From contig NZ_JOFT01000011.1 of NCBI RefSeq assembly GCF_000725805.1, positions 434,001-498,000 of the forward strand: DNA of 64,000 nt. The letters run 5' to 3'. The translations under genes were made by a program, and so were the position numbers. Below are positions 1 through 8,232 of this stretch, one piece after another; the stretch's first letter is position 1; the number at the start of each line of letters is the position of its first letter. A model generated the notes under the pieces. That model made no database searches. It had not been told where the DNA came from and saw nothing but the letters and a program-made list of their open reading frames with translations. This stretch comes from Streptomyces xanthophaeus (GTDB lineage: Bacteria; Actinomycetota; Actinomycetes; Streptomycetales; Streptomycetaceae).

Positions 1-1301
1 GGGCGCCCCCCGCCGCCCGTCGCCGCACAGCCGTCCTGGCCTCCTGTGCGGCCCTGCTGATCGTGGGCTGCGCCCTGCCGCCCGGGGCGAGCGCCGCGGC
101 GCTCCACGAAGGGCCGGACACCCCCTCGCCCACCGCCGGGGTCTCCCCCACGCCGTCGGCGCTGAAGCCCATCGATCCCGCCGCCTTCCGGTCCACCGTG
201 GAACGGGCCGCGAAGGAGCTCATGGTGCCCGGCGCGGTGGTCCTGCTGCGCACCCCGCAGGGCACCTTCCGGGCGCTCGTCGGCACGACCGAGCTGGGCA
301 CCACCAAGGCGCCCACCACGGCCGACCGCTTCCGGATCGCCTCCAACACCAAGACGATGACCGCGGCGCTGATCGTCCGCCTCGCCCAGGACGGCAGACT
401 CCGCTTCGACGACCCCGTCTCCGCCTACGTGGCCGGGGTGCCGAACGGCGACCGCATCACCGTCGGCCAGCTGCTGAAGATGCGCAGCGGGCTCTACAAC
501 TACACCGACGCCCCCGAACTCTCGGCGAGCCTGGACGCCGAACCGGCCAGGGCCCGGACCCCGCAGGAGATGCTGGACATCGCCTTCCGGCGCCCGCCGA
601 ACTTCGCACCGGACACCGCGTACGAGTACAGCAACACCAACTACGTCCTGCTCGGCCTGGTCGCCGAGAAGGCGGGCGGCCGCCCCCTGGCCGAGCAGCT
701 CCGGGACCGGCTGTACGCCCCGCTCGGGCTGGAGGGGACCCTCCTGCCCGCGGCCGACGACACCGCCCTCCCCACCCCCTACGCACACGGCTACATGTAC
801 GGCGGGACGGCCTACGCCCTGATCGACCAGCCCTACCCCGCCGACCTGCAGGCCGCGGCCCGCTCCGGGCAGCTCAAGCCCCTGGACTACACCCACCAGA
901 ACCCTTCCTACGCCTACGCCGCCGGAGCCGCCGTCTCCACCGCCGACGACCTCGCCACCTGGATCCGGTCCCTGGTGACGGGCAAGGTCCTGGACCCCGC
1001 GTTCCAGCGGCAGTGGCTCGCCAGCCCGCAGGCCGAGAACCCCAAAGCTCCCGACGGGCAGAAGTACGGTTACGGGATCGCCTACCAGCGCCTCACCCCG
1101 GATGCCTCGCTGTACTACCACGGCGGCGAACTCCCCGGCTTCAACTCCTTCATCGGCCACGACCCGGACAACGACGTCACCCTCGTGATCTGGACGAACC
1201 TGACCCTGTCGCCCGGCGGCCGAACCACCGCCCAGGCCCTGCTGCCCACCGTCCTCAACCAGATCTACGCCGGACTCGACCTCCCCACCGGCACCGAATA
1301 G
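1..1301 (+). CDS. Serine hydrolase, beta-lactamase / D-Ala-D-Ala carboxypeptidase family lipoprotein (5' end outside window)
   Basis: The open frame already runs at base 3 and encodes an Arg-rich stretch, a hydrophobic segment and a lipobox LIVGC. The real start therefore lies upstream of the window, and the GTG at 63 is inside the signal peptide. The three active-site motifs of penicillin-recognising serine hydrolases are visible: S-N-T-K near 342-353 (nucleophile Ser and Lys), Y-S-N near 627-635, and H-G-G near 1119-1127. The mature protein should be a membrane-anchored extracytoplasmic hydrolase of the class C beta-lactamase/DD-peptidase fold. Substrate (peptidoglycan stem peptide, beta-lactam or an ester) cannot be told. 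It ends 111 bp before the molybdoenzyme, in the same direction. Confidence 0.85.
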   Translation, partial: APPAARRRTAVLASCAALLIVGCALPPGASAAALHEGPDTPSPTAGVSPTPSALKPIDPAAFRSTVERAAKELMVPGAVVLLRTPQGTFRALVGTTELGTTKAPTTADRFRIASNTKTMTAALIVRLAQDGRLRFDDPVSAYVAGVPNGDRITVGQLLKMRSGLYNYTDAPELSASLDAEPARARTPQEMLDIAFRRPPNFAPDTAYEYSNTNYVLLGLVAEKAGGRPLAEQLRDRLYAPLGLEGTLLPAADDTALPTPYAHGYMYGGTAYALIDQPYPADLQAAARSGQLKPLDYTHQNPSYAYAAGAAVSTADDLATWIRSLVTGKVLDPAFQRQWLASPQAENPKAPDGQKYGYGIAYQRLTPDASLYYHGGELPGFNSFIGHDPDNDVTLVIWTNLTLSPGGRTTAQALLPTVLNQIYAGLDLPTGTE

Positions 1302-1363
1302 GCCGTAGGGCCCTGCACTCGGGGTCTTCGGCCGCTGGAGGGGCCGGGGGTACCGGGTGTCCC

Positions 1364-1397
1364 CTGGAAGGGACGGCACGTCCGCCGTCCCTTCCAG
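1364..1397 (+). terminator. Perfect 14-bp inverted repeat just before a Shine-Dalgarno sequence
   Basis: Arms at 1364-1377 (CTGGAAGGGACGGC) and 1384-1397 (GCCGTCCCTTCCAG) are exact reverse complements around a 6-nt loop. The 3' arm ends where the AGAGGAGG ribosome-binding site of the next gene begins. There is no T tract, which is common for Streptomyces terminators. It could end the lipoprotein transcript or act as a leader hairpin of the molybdoenzyme mRNA. Confidence 0.6.
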
Positions 1398-1412
1398 AGG
1401 AGGTGCCCGATC

Positions 1413-4400
1413 GTGGTCGTCCGGGTCGAGGAGAAGCGCGGGTTCTGCACGCTGTGCAAGTCGCGGTGCGGGGCCGTCTTCACCGTGTCGGACGGCAGGC
1501 TGACCGGGGTCAGGCCGGATCCGGAACACCCCAACGGGGCCGCCCTGTGCCCCAAGGGCCGCGCGGCCCCCGAGATCGCCCACAGCACGGGCCGGCTCAC
1601 CACTCCCCTGCGCCGTACGCGGCCGAAGTCGGACCCGGATCCGGGCTGGGAGGCGATCTCCTGGGACGAGGCCCTCGACGAGATCGCGGCCAGGATCGGT
1701 GCGATCGTGGCCGAGGACGGGCCCGAGGCCGTCGCCTTCGGCGTCGCGACGCCGTCCGGCACCGCGGTCTCGGACGCCACCGAGTGGATCGAGCGGTTCG
1801 TCCGCCTCCTGGGCAGCCCGAACACCGTCTACAGCGCCGAGATCTGCAACTGGCACAAGGACTTCGCGCACGCCTTCACCTTCGGCTCCCCGCTCCCGGC
1901 TCCCGACTACGCGCACGCCGACCTCGCCCTGCTGTGGGGGTTCAACCCGGCCAAGACCTGGCTGGCGCAGTCCGTGGCGCTCTCCGCCGCGCACGCCCGC
2001 GGCATGGAGCTGGCCGTCGTCGACCCGCGCCGCTCCACCAGCGCCCTCGGCGCCGACCACTGGCTTCGCGTCCGCCCCGGCACCGACGCCGCCCTCGCCC
2101 TGGGCCTCGCGCACCTCCTGATCGAAACCGGCGGCTACGACGAGGAGTTCGTCCGTTCCTGGACCGACGCCCCGCTCCTGGTCCGCTGCGACACGGGCCG
2201 CTTCCTGCGCGCCACCGAACTCCCGGACGGCGCCGGGGGCACGGCCGGCGAAGGCGACGCGTTCGCCGTCTGGGACGAGGAGACCCGCAGCGCACGGCCG
2301 TACGACACCACCCGGGCCGCGGTCCGGCCGGAGCGGTTCGCCCTGCGCGGCGCCCGTCAGGTGCGCACGCGCACCGGCACGGTCCGCTGCGAGCCGGCCT
2401 TCGAGCACTACGCACGGGCGTGCGCGCCGTGGACCCCTGGGCGGGTGGCGGCCGTCACCTGGATACCGGAGCGGGAGATCCGCGCACTGGCCGAACGGAT
2501 CGCCGCCGCGCGGTCGGTGGCGTACTACGCCTGGACGGGCGTCGGGCAGAGCGCGAACGCGTCCCAGACCGAACGCGCGCTGGCCACCCTCTACGCGCTG
2601 ACCGGTTCCTACGACACGCGGGGCGGCAACCACGTCGCTCCCCCGCCCCCGTACCGCCCGGCGACGTCCCTCGCTCAGTTCGATCCGGCGCAGCGCGCGA
2701 AGGCGCTCGGGCTGGACGAGCACCCGCTGGGGCCGCCCGCCTCCGGGTACGTCAACGCGGGCGACCTGTGCACGGCGATCGAGACGGGCCGTCCGTACCC
2801 GGTGCGCGCCCTGATCGGCTTCGGCTCCAACCTGGTGGTCTCGCAGCCCGGTTCCGACCGCACGGCCGCCGCGCTGCGCGCGCTGGACTTCCAGGTGCAC
2901 CTCGACCTGTTCCACAACCCCACCTCCGCGAGCGCCGACCTCGTCCTGCCCGTCAGCAGCGCGTACGAGCACGAGGCGCTGCGCTTCGGCTTCGAGACCG
3001 GCCACCGGGCCCAGGAGCAGGTCCAGCTCCGGCCGCGCGTCGTCGAACCGCAGGGGGAGTCCCGTTCCGACACCGAGGTCGTCTTCGACCTGGCGGTCCG
3101 GCTCGGCATGGGCGGGCAGTTCTTCGGCGGGGACGTCGAGGCCGCCTGGGACTGGCAGCTGGAACCGCTCGGGCTGACGGTCGCCCGGCTGCGGGAACGG
3201 CCCGGCGGCGTACGCGTGCCGCGGGAGCGGACGTACCGCAAGTACGCGGCCCCGAGCGGGAGCGGCGACGGGGGCGACAGCGACACGGTGGCGGGTTTCC
3301 GGACGCCGACCCGGCGGGTCGAGTTCTACTCGGAGCGGCTGCTGGAGCACGGCTACCCGCCCGTGCCCGAGCACCGGGACCCCGCGGCGCCGGACGCCGC
3401 CTTCCCCCTGGTGCTGACCTGCGCGAAGCACGGCTACTTCGTGCACAGCCAGCAGCGCTCCCTCAACTCGCTGCGCCGTCGCGCCACCGACCCCGCGGTG
3501 GACCTCCATCCGAGCACGGCGGCCGCGCGCGGGATCCGCGAGGGCCAGTGGGTGGAGCTGTCCACCCGGCTCGGCTCCATCCGCCTGCGGGCGCGCTTCG
3601 ACGAGTCGCTGCACCCCGCCGTCGTGGTCGGCGAGTACGGCTGGTGGCAGGGGGCCACGGACCTGGCCCTGCCGGGCGCCGATCCGACGGATGCCGGGGG
3701 ACACAATTTCAACCGGCTCGTGGACCACGCCGTCAGCGACCCGCTCAGCGGTTCGGTCCCGCTGCGTTCCGGGGTCTGCGAGATCCGCCCCGCTGCCGAC
3801 GACGGGGCCTGGACCGGCTTCCGGCCGTTCACCGTCACCGCCGTCGACGACGCCGCAGCGGGGCCGGGCGCGGGCGTGCGGAGCCTGCGGCTTGAGCCCG
3901 TCGACGGCGGTCCGCTGCCCGACCACCGGCCGGGCCAGCACCTGACGGTGCACGCGGGCGACGCGGCCCTCGCCCGCAGCTATTCACTCACCGGTCCCGC
4001 CGCCGAACCCGGCCGCCGCACCTACGGGCTCGCCGTACGGCACGTGCCGGGCGGCGCCTTCTCCACCCTCGTGCACGAGCGGCTCGGGCCCGGCGACCGG
4101 CTGTACCTGACCAGCCCCGGCGGCGTGTTCGCGGTCCCCACCGACACCGGGCACCCGGTGGTGCTCCTCGCGGGCGGGATCGGCGTGACCCCGTTCCTCA
4201 GCTACCTGGAGACCCTCGCCGCCACCGGGGGCACGGTGCCCGAGGTGGTCCTGCACCACGGCAACCGCCACTCGGCGGATCATCCCTTCCGCGACCGGAT
4301 CCGCGCGCTCGAAGCCCGGATCCCGCAGCTGACGGTGGTCGACCACTACGCGCAGCCCCTGCCCGGCGACGCGGCGGGCACCGACTACGACCGGGCCGGT

Positions 4401-4841
4401 TTCGTCACCGCCGATGACGTGGCACCGGGGCTCCTCGCCCGCCGTGCCCGGTTCTACCTGTGCGGGCCGGCTCCGATGCTGGCCTCGCTGACGCGGGGGC
4501 TGCGCGGTCGGGGCGTGCCCGGGTTCGAGGTCTTCAGCGAGACGTTCCGTCCCGAGCGGCGCGAGGTGGCCGTGCCCGACGGGGCCGCGTTCACCGTCAC
4601 CTTCGCCCGCAGCGGCCGCACGGCCCGCTGGCGCAAGGGCGACGGTCCCCTGCTCGGCCTCGGCGAGCGGGCCGGGGTGAGCATGCCGTCGGGCTGCCGC
4701 GTGGGCCAGTGCGAGAGCTGTGCCTGCACCGTCCTGGAGGGGGCCGCCGCACATCTGGTCACCCCCTCGGACGACCTGCCCGAGAGCCAGGTCCTGACCT
4801 GCCGGTCCGTCCCCGTCACGGACCTGGTCCTCGACGCCTGA
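1413..4841 (+). CDS. Fused molybdopterin oxidoreductase with FAD/NAD(P)H reductase and 2Fe-2S domains (assimilatory nitrate reductase-like)
   Basis: This 1142-residue protein starts at GTG 1413, after AGAGGAGGT. The N-terminal two-thirds is a bis-MGD molybdoenzyme domain: Cys12, Cys15, Cys19 and Cys46 form the usual 4Fe-4S motif (followed by P-K-G-R), and Cys145 in EICNWH is a candidate Mo ligand. The C-terminal third is a ferredoxin-NADP reductase module with R-S-Y-S (FAD) and GGIGVTPFL (nucleotide), then a plant-type 2Fe-2S domain with Cys1095, 1100, 1103 and 1130. One chain can thus carry electrons from NAD(P)H through FAD and FeS to Mo. Fused nitrate reductases of this kind occur in actinobacteria, so nitrate is the first guess. 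No transporter or nitrite reductase lies nearby, so the substrate is inferred. Confidence 0.85.
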   Translation: MVVRVEEKRGFCTLCKSRCGAVFTVSDGRLTGVRPDPEHPNGAALCPKGRAAPEIAHSTGRLTTPLRRTRPKSDPDPGWEAISWDEALDEIAARIGAIVAEDGPEAVAFGVATPSGTAVSDATEWIERFVRLLGSPNTVYSAEICNWHKDFAHAFTFGSPLPAPDYAHADLALLWGFNPAKTWLAQSVALSAAHARGMELAVVDPRRSTSALGADHWLRVRPGTDAALALGLAHLLIETGGYDEEFVRSWTDAPLLVRCDTGRFLRATELPDGAGGTAGEGDAFAVWDEETRSARPYDTTRAAVRPERFALRGARQVRTRTGTVRCEPAFEHYARACAPWTPGRVAAVTWIPEREIRALAERIAAARSVAYYAWTGVGQSANASQTERALATLYALTGSYDTRGGNHVAPPPPYRPATSLAQFDPAQRAKALGLDEHPLGPPASGYVNAGDLCTAIETGRPYPVRALIGFGSNLVVSQPGSDRTAAALRALDFQVHLDLFHNPTSASADLVLPVSSAYEHEALRFGFETGHRAQEQVQLRPRVVEPQGESRSDTEVVFDLAVRLGMGGQFFGGDVEAAWDWQLEPLGLTVARLRERPGGVRVPRERTYRKYAAPSGSGDGGDSDTVAGFRTPTRRVEFYSERLLEHGYPPVPEHRDPAAPDAAFPLVLTCAKHGYFVHSQQRSLNSLRRRATDPAVDLHPSTAAARGIREGQWVELSTRLGSIRLRARFDESLHPAVVVGEYGWWQGATDLALPGADPTDAGGHNFNRLVDHAVSDPLSGSVPLRSGVCEIRPAADDGAWTGFRPFTVTAVDDAAAGPGAGVRSLRLEPVDGGPLPDHRPGQHLTVHAGDAALARSYSLTGPAAEPGRRTYGLAVRHVPGGAFSTLVHERLGPGDRLYLTSPGGVFAVPTDTGHPVVLLAGGIGVTPFLSYLETLAATGGTVPEVVLHHGNRHSADHPFRDRIRALEARIPQLTVVDHYAQPLPGDAAGTDYDRAGFVTADDVAPGLLARRARFYLCGPAPMLASLTRGLRGRGVPGFEVFSETFRPERREVAVPDGAAFTVTFARSGRTARWRKGDGPLLGLGERAGVSMPSGCRVGQCESCACTVLEGAAAHLVTPSDDLPESQVLTCRSVPVTDLVLDA

Positions 4842-4856
4842 GGCAGCGGCGGGGTG

Positions 4857-5560
4857 TCAGGCGATCCCGACGGTGTACGCGGCCCGGTAGCCGGCGCCGT
4901 CGGCCACGGGGGCCAGGGTCAGGGCGGCCCCGGACTCCCGGTAGCGGCCGTCCCGGCCGTTGGGGTGCTTCGGGCGGTGCGGCGGGCGTACGGCTGGCGC
5001 GCGTACAGCTGCTGGAGGAGGTCCTCGGGGAAGAAGAAGTGCGAGGAGGTCTGCGTACGGGCGTCGGGGCGCACCTTGAAGTGGATGTGCGGGGCGAGGT
5101 GCGCGTACCAGCCCGGCACGATCGTGCGGAACACGGCCCGGCCCGCGGCGTCGGTGAGCTGGGTGCCGCGCAGGTACCCGTCCCGGGCGTTCGAGTAGGC
5201 GCCCTGGGCGTCGGCCTGCCACAGGTCCACGGCGGCGCCCCGCACCGGCCGGCATCCCTCGGAGGCCCGGACGACGGTCAGCTCCAGGCGGAACGGCACT
5301 CCCTCGCGGCCGCCGGTGATGTCCGAGCGGACCCGATCGAGGTCCAGGTAGTTGGGTCCGGCGCCCCACTCCGTGGTGAGCACGCAGCCCGGGGTGGCCG
5401 TGGCGGGGTGCGGGGCCGCCCGCTCCGGTGCCTCCTGGCGGGTGGTGCGGAGCGCGGTGGAGTCCGTACCGCAGGCGGTGGCCAGCGCGGCGACCGCGGC
5501 GGAACCGGCGGCCAGCAGCACCGCGCGGCGGCTGGTGGGGGTGGTCGGGTTCTCGGCCAT
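4857..5560 (-). pseudogene. Secreted intradiol ring-cleavage dioxygenase-like protein with a C-terminal frameshift
   Basis: Translation from ATG 5560 (GAGGGG upstream) gives a twin-arginine-like signal (S-R-R at 10-12) and a lipobox-like end at Cys30. An intradiol dioxygenase core follows: VDLWQADAQGAY with Tyr122, PGWY, then His158-Ile-His160. Tyr122 and the two His are expected iron ligands. The usual Tyr of the TxYPGWY motif is Val148 here, so Tyr152 may take its place. After YARR (about residue 195, near 4975) this frame runs into unrelated sequence and stops at 4919. The family-like ending PKHPNGRDGRYRESG...YTVGIA lies in another frame and stops at 4857. One missing base explains both. 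It faces the molybdoenzyme tail to tail, 15 bp apart. Confidence 0.75.
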
Positions 5561-5875
5561 GCGCATGCCCCTCACGCGTACGTCGGTCCTCGAGCCGCCT
5601 GCGGCGGACGCCCGCGACCACCGTGCCGGACGGCGGGGAGGCGGACGGAGGCCGACACGCTCCCCGGCCCCCGGTCAGCAGACAAGATCGCCCCGCCGGG
5701 CCGATGCAGGGCCGGGTGCAGGAACGGGTGCAGGAACGGGTGCAGGGACTGGTGCCCGCGCCGGGGCGCGACCTCGCGTATATGCCCATTACATCCCGTT
5801 TGCCGCGATACCTTCCCTTGATTGGTCGGGCCTTGAGGTTCTGGGGTCCGTGACATCCGCGAGGAAGAGGTCACC
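5561..5875. other. Intergenic region between divergent dioxygenase and oleate hydratase genes
   Basis: About 315 bp with no convincing gene. It holds three head-to-tail 12-bp repeats (listed separately) and a less GC-rich patch near 5775-5820 (TATATGCCCATTACATC), a likely promoter zone for the oleate hydratase. I could not place -35/-10 boxes with confidence. Confidence 0.5.
5714..5749. repeat. Three tandem 12-bp repeats
   Basis: GGGTGCAGGAAC occurs at 5714-5725 and 5726-5737 and, with one change, at 5738-5749. A related partial copy precedes them at 5703-5713. They lie about 130 bp upstream of oleate hydratase and do not code. Confidence 0.8.
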
Positions 5876-7651
5876 GTGTACTACAGCAGCGGGAACTACG
5901 AGGCGTTCGCCCGGCCGCGCAAGCCCGAGGGCATCGAGGGGAAGACGGCCTGGTTCATCGGCTCGGGACTCGCCTCGCTCGCGGGCGCGGCCTTCCTCGT
6001 CCGCGACGGACAGATGCGCGGCGACCGGATCACCGTCCTGGAGCGGCTGAAGCTCCCCGGAGGCGCCCTGGACGGCATCAAGGAACCGAAGAAGGGCTTC
6101 GTCATCCGTGGCGGCCGCGAGCTCGAGAACCACATGGAATGCCTGTGGGACCTCTTCCGGTCGGTTCCCTCGATCGAGGTCGAAGGCGCCTCGGTGCTCG
6201 ACGAGTTCTACTGGCTCAACAAGGACGACCCCAACGTCTCCCTCCAGCGCGTGACCGAGCGGCAGGGACAGGACGCGCACACCGACGGCCTGTTCGCGCT
6301 GAGCGACCGCGCCCAGAGGGACATCCTGAAGTCCTTCCTCGCCTCCCGTGAGGAGATGGAGGGCAAGCGCATCAACGAGGTCTTCGGCCGGGAGTTCCTC
6401 GACAGCAACTTCTGGCTGTACTGGCGCACGATGTTCGCCTTCGAGGAGTGGCACAGCGCGCTGGAGATGAAGCTCTACCTGCACCGCTTCGTGCACCACG
6501 TGGGCGGGCTCCCCGATCTGTCGGCCCTGAAGTTCACCAAGTACAACCAGTACGAGTCGCTCGTGCTCCCGCTGACCAGGTGGCTGCTGGAGCAGGGCGT
6601 GACCTTCCGCTTCGACACCGAGGTCACCGACATCGACTTCGACATCGACGCCACCAGCGGCCGCAAGCAGGCGACCCGCATCCACTGGACCTCCGCGGGC
6701 GAGGCGGGCGGCACCGACCTGGGTGAGGACGACCTCGTCCTCACCACGATCGGGTCCCTCACCGAGAACTCGGACAACGGCGACCACCACACCCCGGCCC
6801 GGCTGGACGAGGGCCCCGCCCCGGCCTGGGACCTCTGGCGGAAGATCGCTCGCCGCGATCCCTCCTTCGGCCGCCCCGAGGTGTTCTGCGGCAACATCCC
6901 GGAGAGCAAGTGGGAGTCGGCCACCGTCACCACGCTCGACCCCCGCATCCCCCGGCTGATCGAGAAGATCGCCCGGCGCGACCCCTTCAGCGGGAAGGTC
7001 GTCACCGGCGGCATCGTCACGGTGCGGGACTCCAGCTGGCTGCTGAGCTGGACGGTCAACCGGCAGCCGCACTTCAAGCAGCAGCCCGCGGACCAGATCG
7101 TCGTGTGGCTGTACGGCCTGTTCACCGAACGCCCGGGTGACTACGTGCGCAAGCCGATGCAGGACTGCACCGGCGAGGAGATCACCCAGGAGTGGCTCTA
7201 CCACCTCGGCGCCCCGGTGGAGGAGATCGCCGAACTGGCCGCGACCGGCGCCCTGTGCGTGCCCGTGATGATGCCGTACGTCACCTCGTTCTTCCTGCCG
7301 CGCAGGGCGGGTGACCGTCCGGCCGTGGTACCCGAGGGGGCCGTGAACTTCGCGTTCATCGGCCAGTTCGCCGAGACGACCCGGGACACGATCTTCACCA
7401 CCGAGTACTCCGTACGCACGGGCATGGAGGCCGCCTACCAGCTGCTCGGCATCGAACGCGGCGTACCGGAGGTGTTCGACTCCACCTACGACATCCGCAC
7501 GCTGCTCGACGCCGCCTCCCGGCTCCGGGACGGCAAGCCGCTGGGGCTGCCGGGACCGGAAGCCCTGCGCAAGCACCTCCTGCACCGGCTGGACTCGACG
7601 GAGATCGGCCAGCTCCTGACGGAGGCCGGGCTCCTGCCCGAGACCCCGTAG
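5876..7651 (+). CDS. ohyA: Oleate hydratase
   Basis: The 591-residue protein has the length and sequence of the FAD-dependent fatty-acid hydratases once called myosin-cross-reactive antigens. They add water to the cis-9 double bond of oleate (and related acids) to give 10-hydroxy acids. Visible features are the N-terminal stretch before the FAD site, GSGLASL at 29-35, the GGRE motif with Glu82 (the catalytic acid position in characterised homologues), YNQYESL, and a C-terminal region with TTEYSVRTGMEAAYQLL. The start is GTG 5876 preceded by GAGGAAGAGG. It faces the marR gene tail to tail (32 bp). Likely role: detoxifying or modifying exogenous unsaturated fatty acids. Confidence 0.93.
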   Translation: MYYSSGNYEAFARPRKPEGIEGKTAWFIGSGLASLAGAAFLVRDGQMRGDRITVLERLKLPGGALDGIKEPKKGFVIRGGRELENHMECLWDLFRSVPSIEVEGASVLDEFYWLNKDDPNVSLQRVTERQGQDAHTDGLFALSDRAQRDILKSFLASREEMEGKRINEVFGREFLDSNFWLYWRTMFAFEEWHSALEMKLYLHRFVHHVGGLPDLSALKFTKYNQYESLVLPLTRWLLEQGVTFRFDTEVTDIDFDIDATSGRKQATRIHWTSAGEAGGTDLGEDDLVLTTIGSLTENSDNGDHHTPARLDEGPAPAWDLWRKIARRDPSFGRPEVFCGNIPESKWESATVTTLDPRIPRLIEKIARRDPFSGKVVTGGIVTVRDSSWLLSWTVNRQPHFKQQPADQIVVWLYGLFTERPGDYVRKPMQDCTGEEITQEWLYHLGAPVEEIAELAATGALCVPVMMPYVTSFFLPRRAGDRPAVVPEGAVNFAFIGQFAETTRDTIFTTEYSVRTGMEAAYQLLGIERGVPEVFDSTYDIRTLLDAASRLRDGKPLGLPGPEALRKHLLHRLDSTEIGQLLTEAGLLPETP

Positions 7652-7683
7652 CCGACCCCACCCACGCGCCGGCGCTCCGGCCC

Positions 7684-8127
7684 TCAGGTGAACGGGCCCT
7701 CGGCGACGAAGCGGCGGAGGTGGACGGCGAAGGCCTCGGCCTCCTCGGCCGGCCACGAGGCGAGGCCGTCCGAGATCCGGTCGGACAGCCGCCGTCGCAG
7801 CACCTCCACCGTGCGCTCGCCCTCGTCCGTGAGGGCGAGCAGGGTCGCCCTCCGGTCCGCGGGATCGGGAGCCCGCCGTACGAGTCCGGCCGCCTCCAGC
7901 CGGGAGGCGCGGCGGGTGACGCCGGAACGGTCGAGTCCGACGTCGGGGGCGAGGTCGGCGGCGCTGCACGGTCCGGTCCTGGCCAGGCCACTGAGGACCG
8001 GGTAGGTCAGTTCGTCCACCGCCTCCCCCATGCCGGCGGTCAGCGTCCGGTGCAGTTCCACCCGGGTGCTGCGCCTCAGCAGGACGCCCAGGGCGTCCGC
8101 GATCTCGCGTCCCACGTCACTCTCCAC
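7684..8127 (-). CDS. MarR-family transcriptional regulator
   Basis: The 147-residue product has the MarR winged-helix: CSAADLAPDVGLDRSGVTRRASRLEAAGL is the recognition region, followed by the wing RRAPDPADRRATLLALTDEG. I chose GTG 8127 rather than the upstream ATG 8154, because 8154 lies inside an operator and upstream of a good -10 (TATTCT, 8139-8134). That -10 is 6 nt before GTG 8127, so a leaderless mRNA is expected. The gene is divergent from an NTF2-like protein, with two copies of a GCGTGC-N5-GCACGC palindrome between them. This indicates autoregulation and control of the neighbour; the ligand is unknown. Confidence 0.88.
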   Translation of the reverse strand: MESDVGREIADALGVLLRRSTRVELHRTLTAGMGEAVDELTYPVLSGLARTGPCSAADLAPDVGLDRSGVTRRASRLEAAGLVRRAPDPADRRATLLALTDEGERTVEVLRRRLSDRISDGLASWPAEEAEAFAVHLRRFVAEGPFT

Positions 8128-8133
8128 CCACCC

Positions 8134-8139
8134 AGAATA
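8134..8139 (-). promoter_or_regulatory. -10 element of marR, leaderless arrangement
   Basis: TATTCT on the minus strand, 6 nt before GTG 8127. The first MarR operator copy (8140-8156) fills the -35/-10 spacer, so bound repressor would block RNA polymerase. Confidence 0.55.
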
Positions 8140-8156
8140 GCGTGCGAGGCGCACGC
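8140..8156. promoter_or_regulatory. MarR operator, copy 1
   Basis: GCGTGC-GAGGC-GCACGC, a perfect 6-bp inverted repeat around 5 nt. It has the same arms and spacing as copy 2, whose centre is 40 bp away (about four helical turns). It overlaps the marR promoter and the -35 region of the rightward gene. Confidence 0.7.
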
Positions 8157-8164
8157 ATGTGCGT

Positions 8165-8170
8165 TAGGCT
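8165..8170 (+). promoter_or_regulatory. Probable -10 element of the NTF2-like gene
   Basis: TAGGCT lies between the two MarR operators. Transcription would start near 8177, immediately before operator 2. Confidence 0.45.
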
Positions 8171-8179
8171 GAGCGCGAA

Positions 8180-8196
8180 GCGTGCGCTCCGCACGC
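8180..8196. promoter_or_regulatory. MarR operator, copy 2
   Basis: GCGTGC-GCTCC-GCACGC. It shares AGCGTGCG....GCACGCAT with copy 1. It lies at the expected transcription start and early leader of the rightward gene. Confidence 0.7.
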
Positions 8197-8232
8197 ATAT
8201 TCTCCGGGCGTGACACCCGAAGGGACCCCGCC

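Noticed and set aside
5789..7969. Long open frame (726 codons) antisense to oleate hydratase
   Set aside because: GC-rich third positions keep antisense frames open; the plus strand has a full-length recognisable enzyme with a ribosome-binding site, while the antisense product is Arg/Gly/Glu-rich and without motifs.
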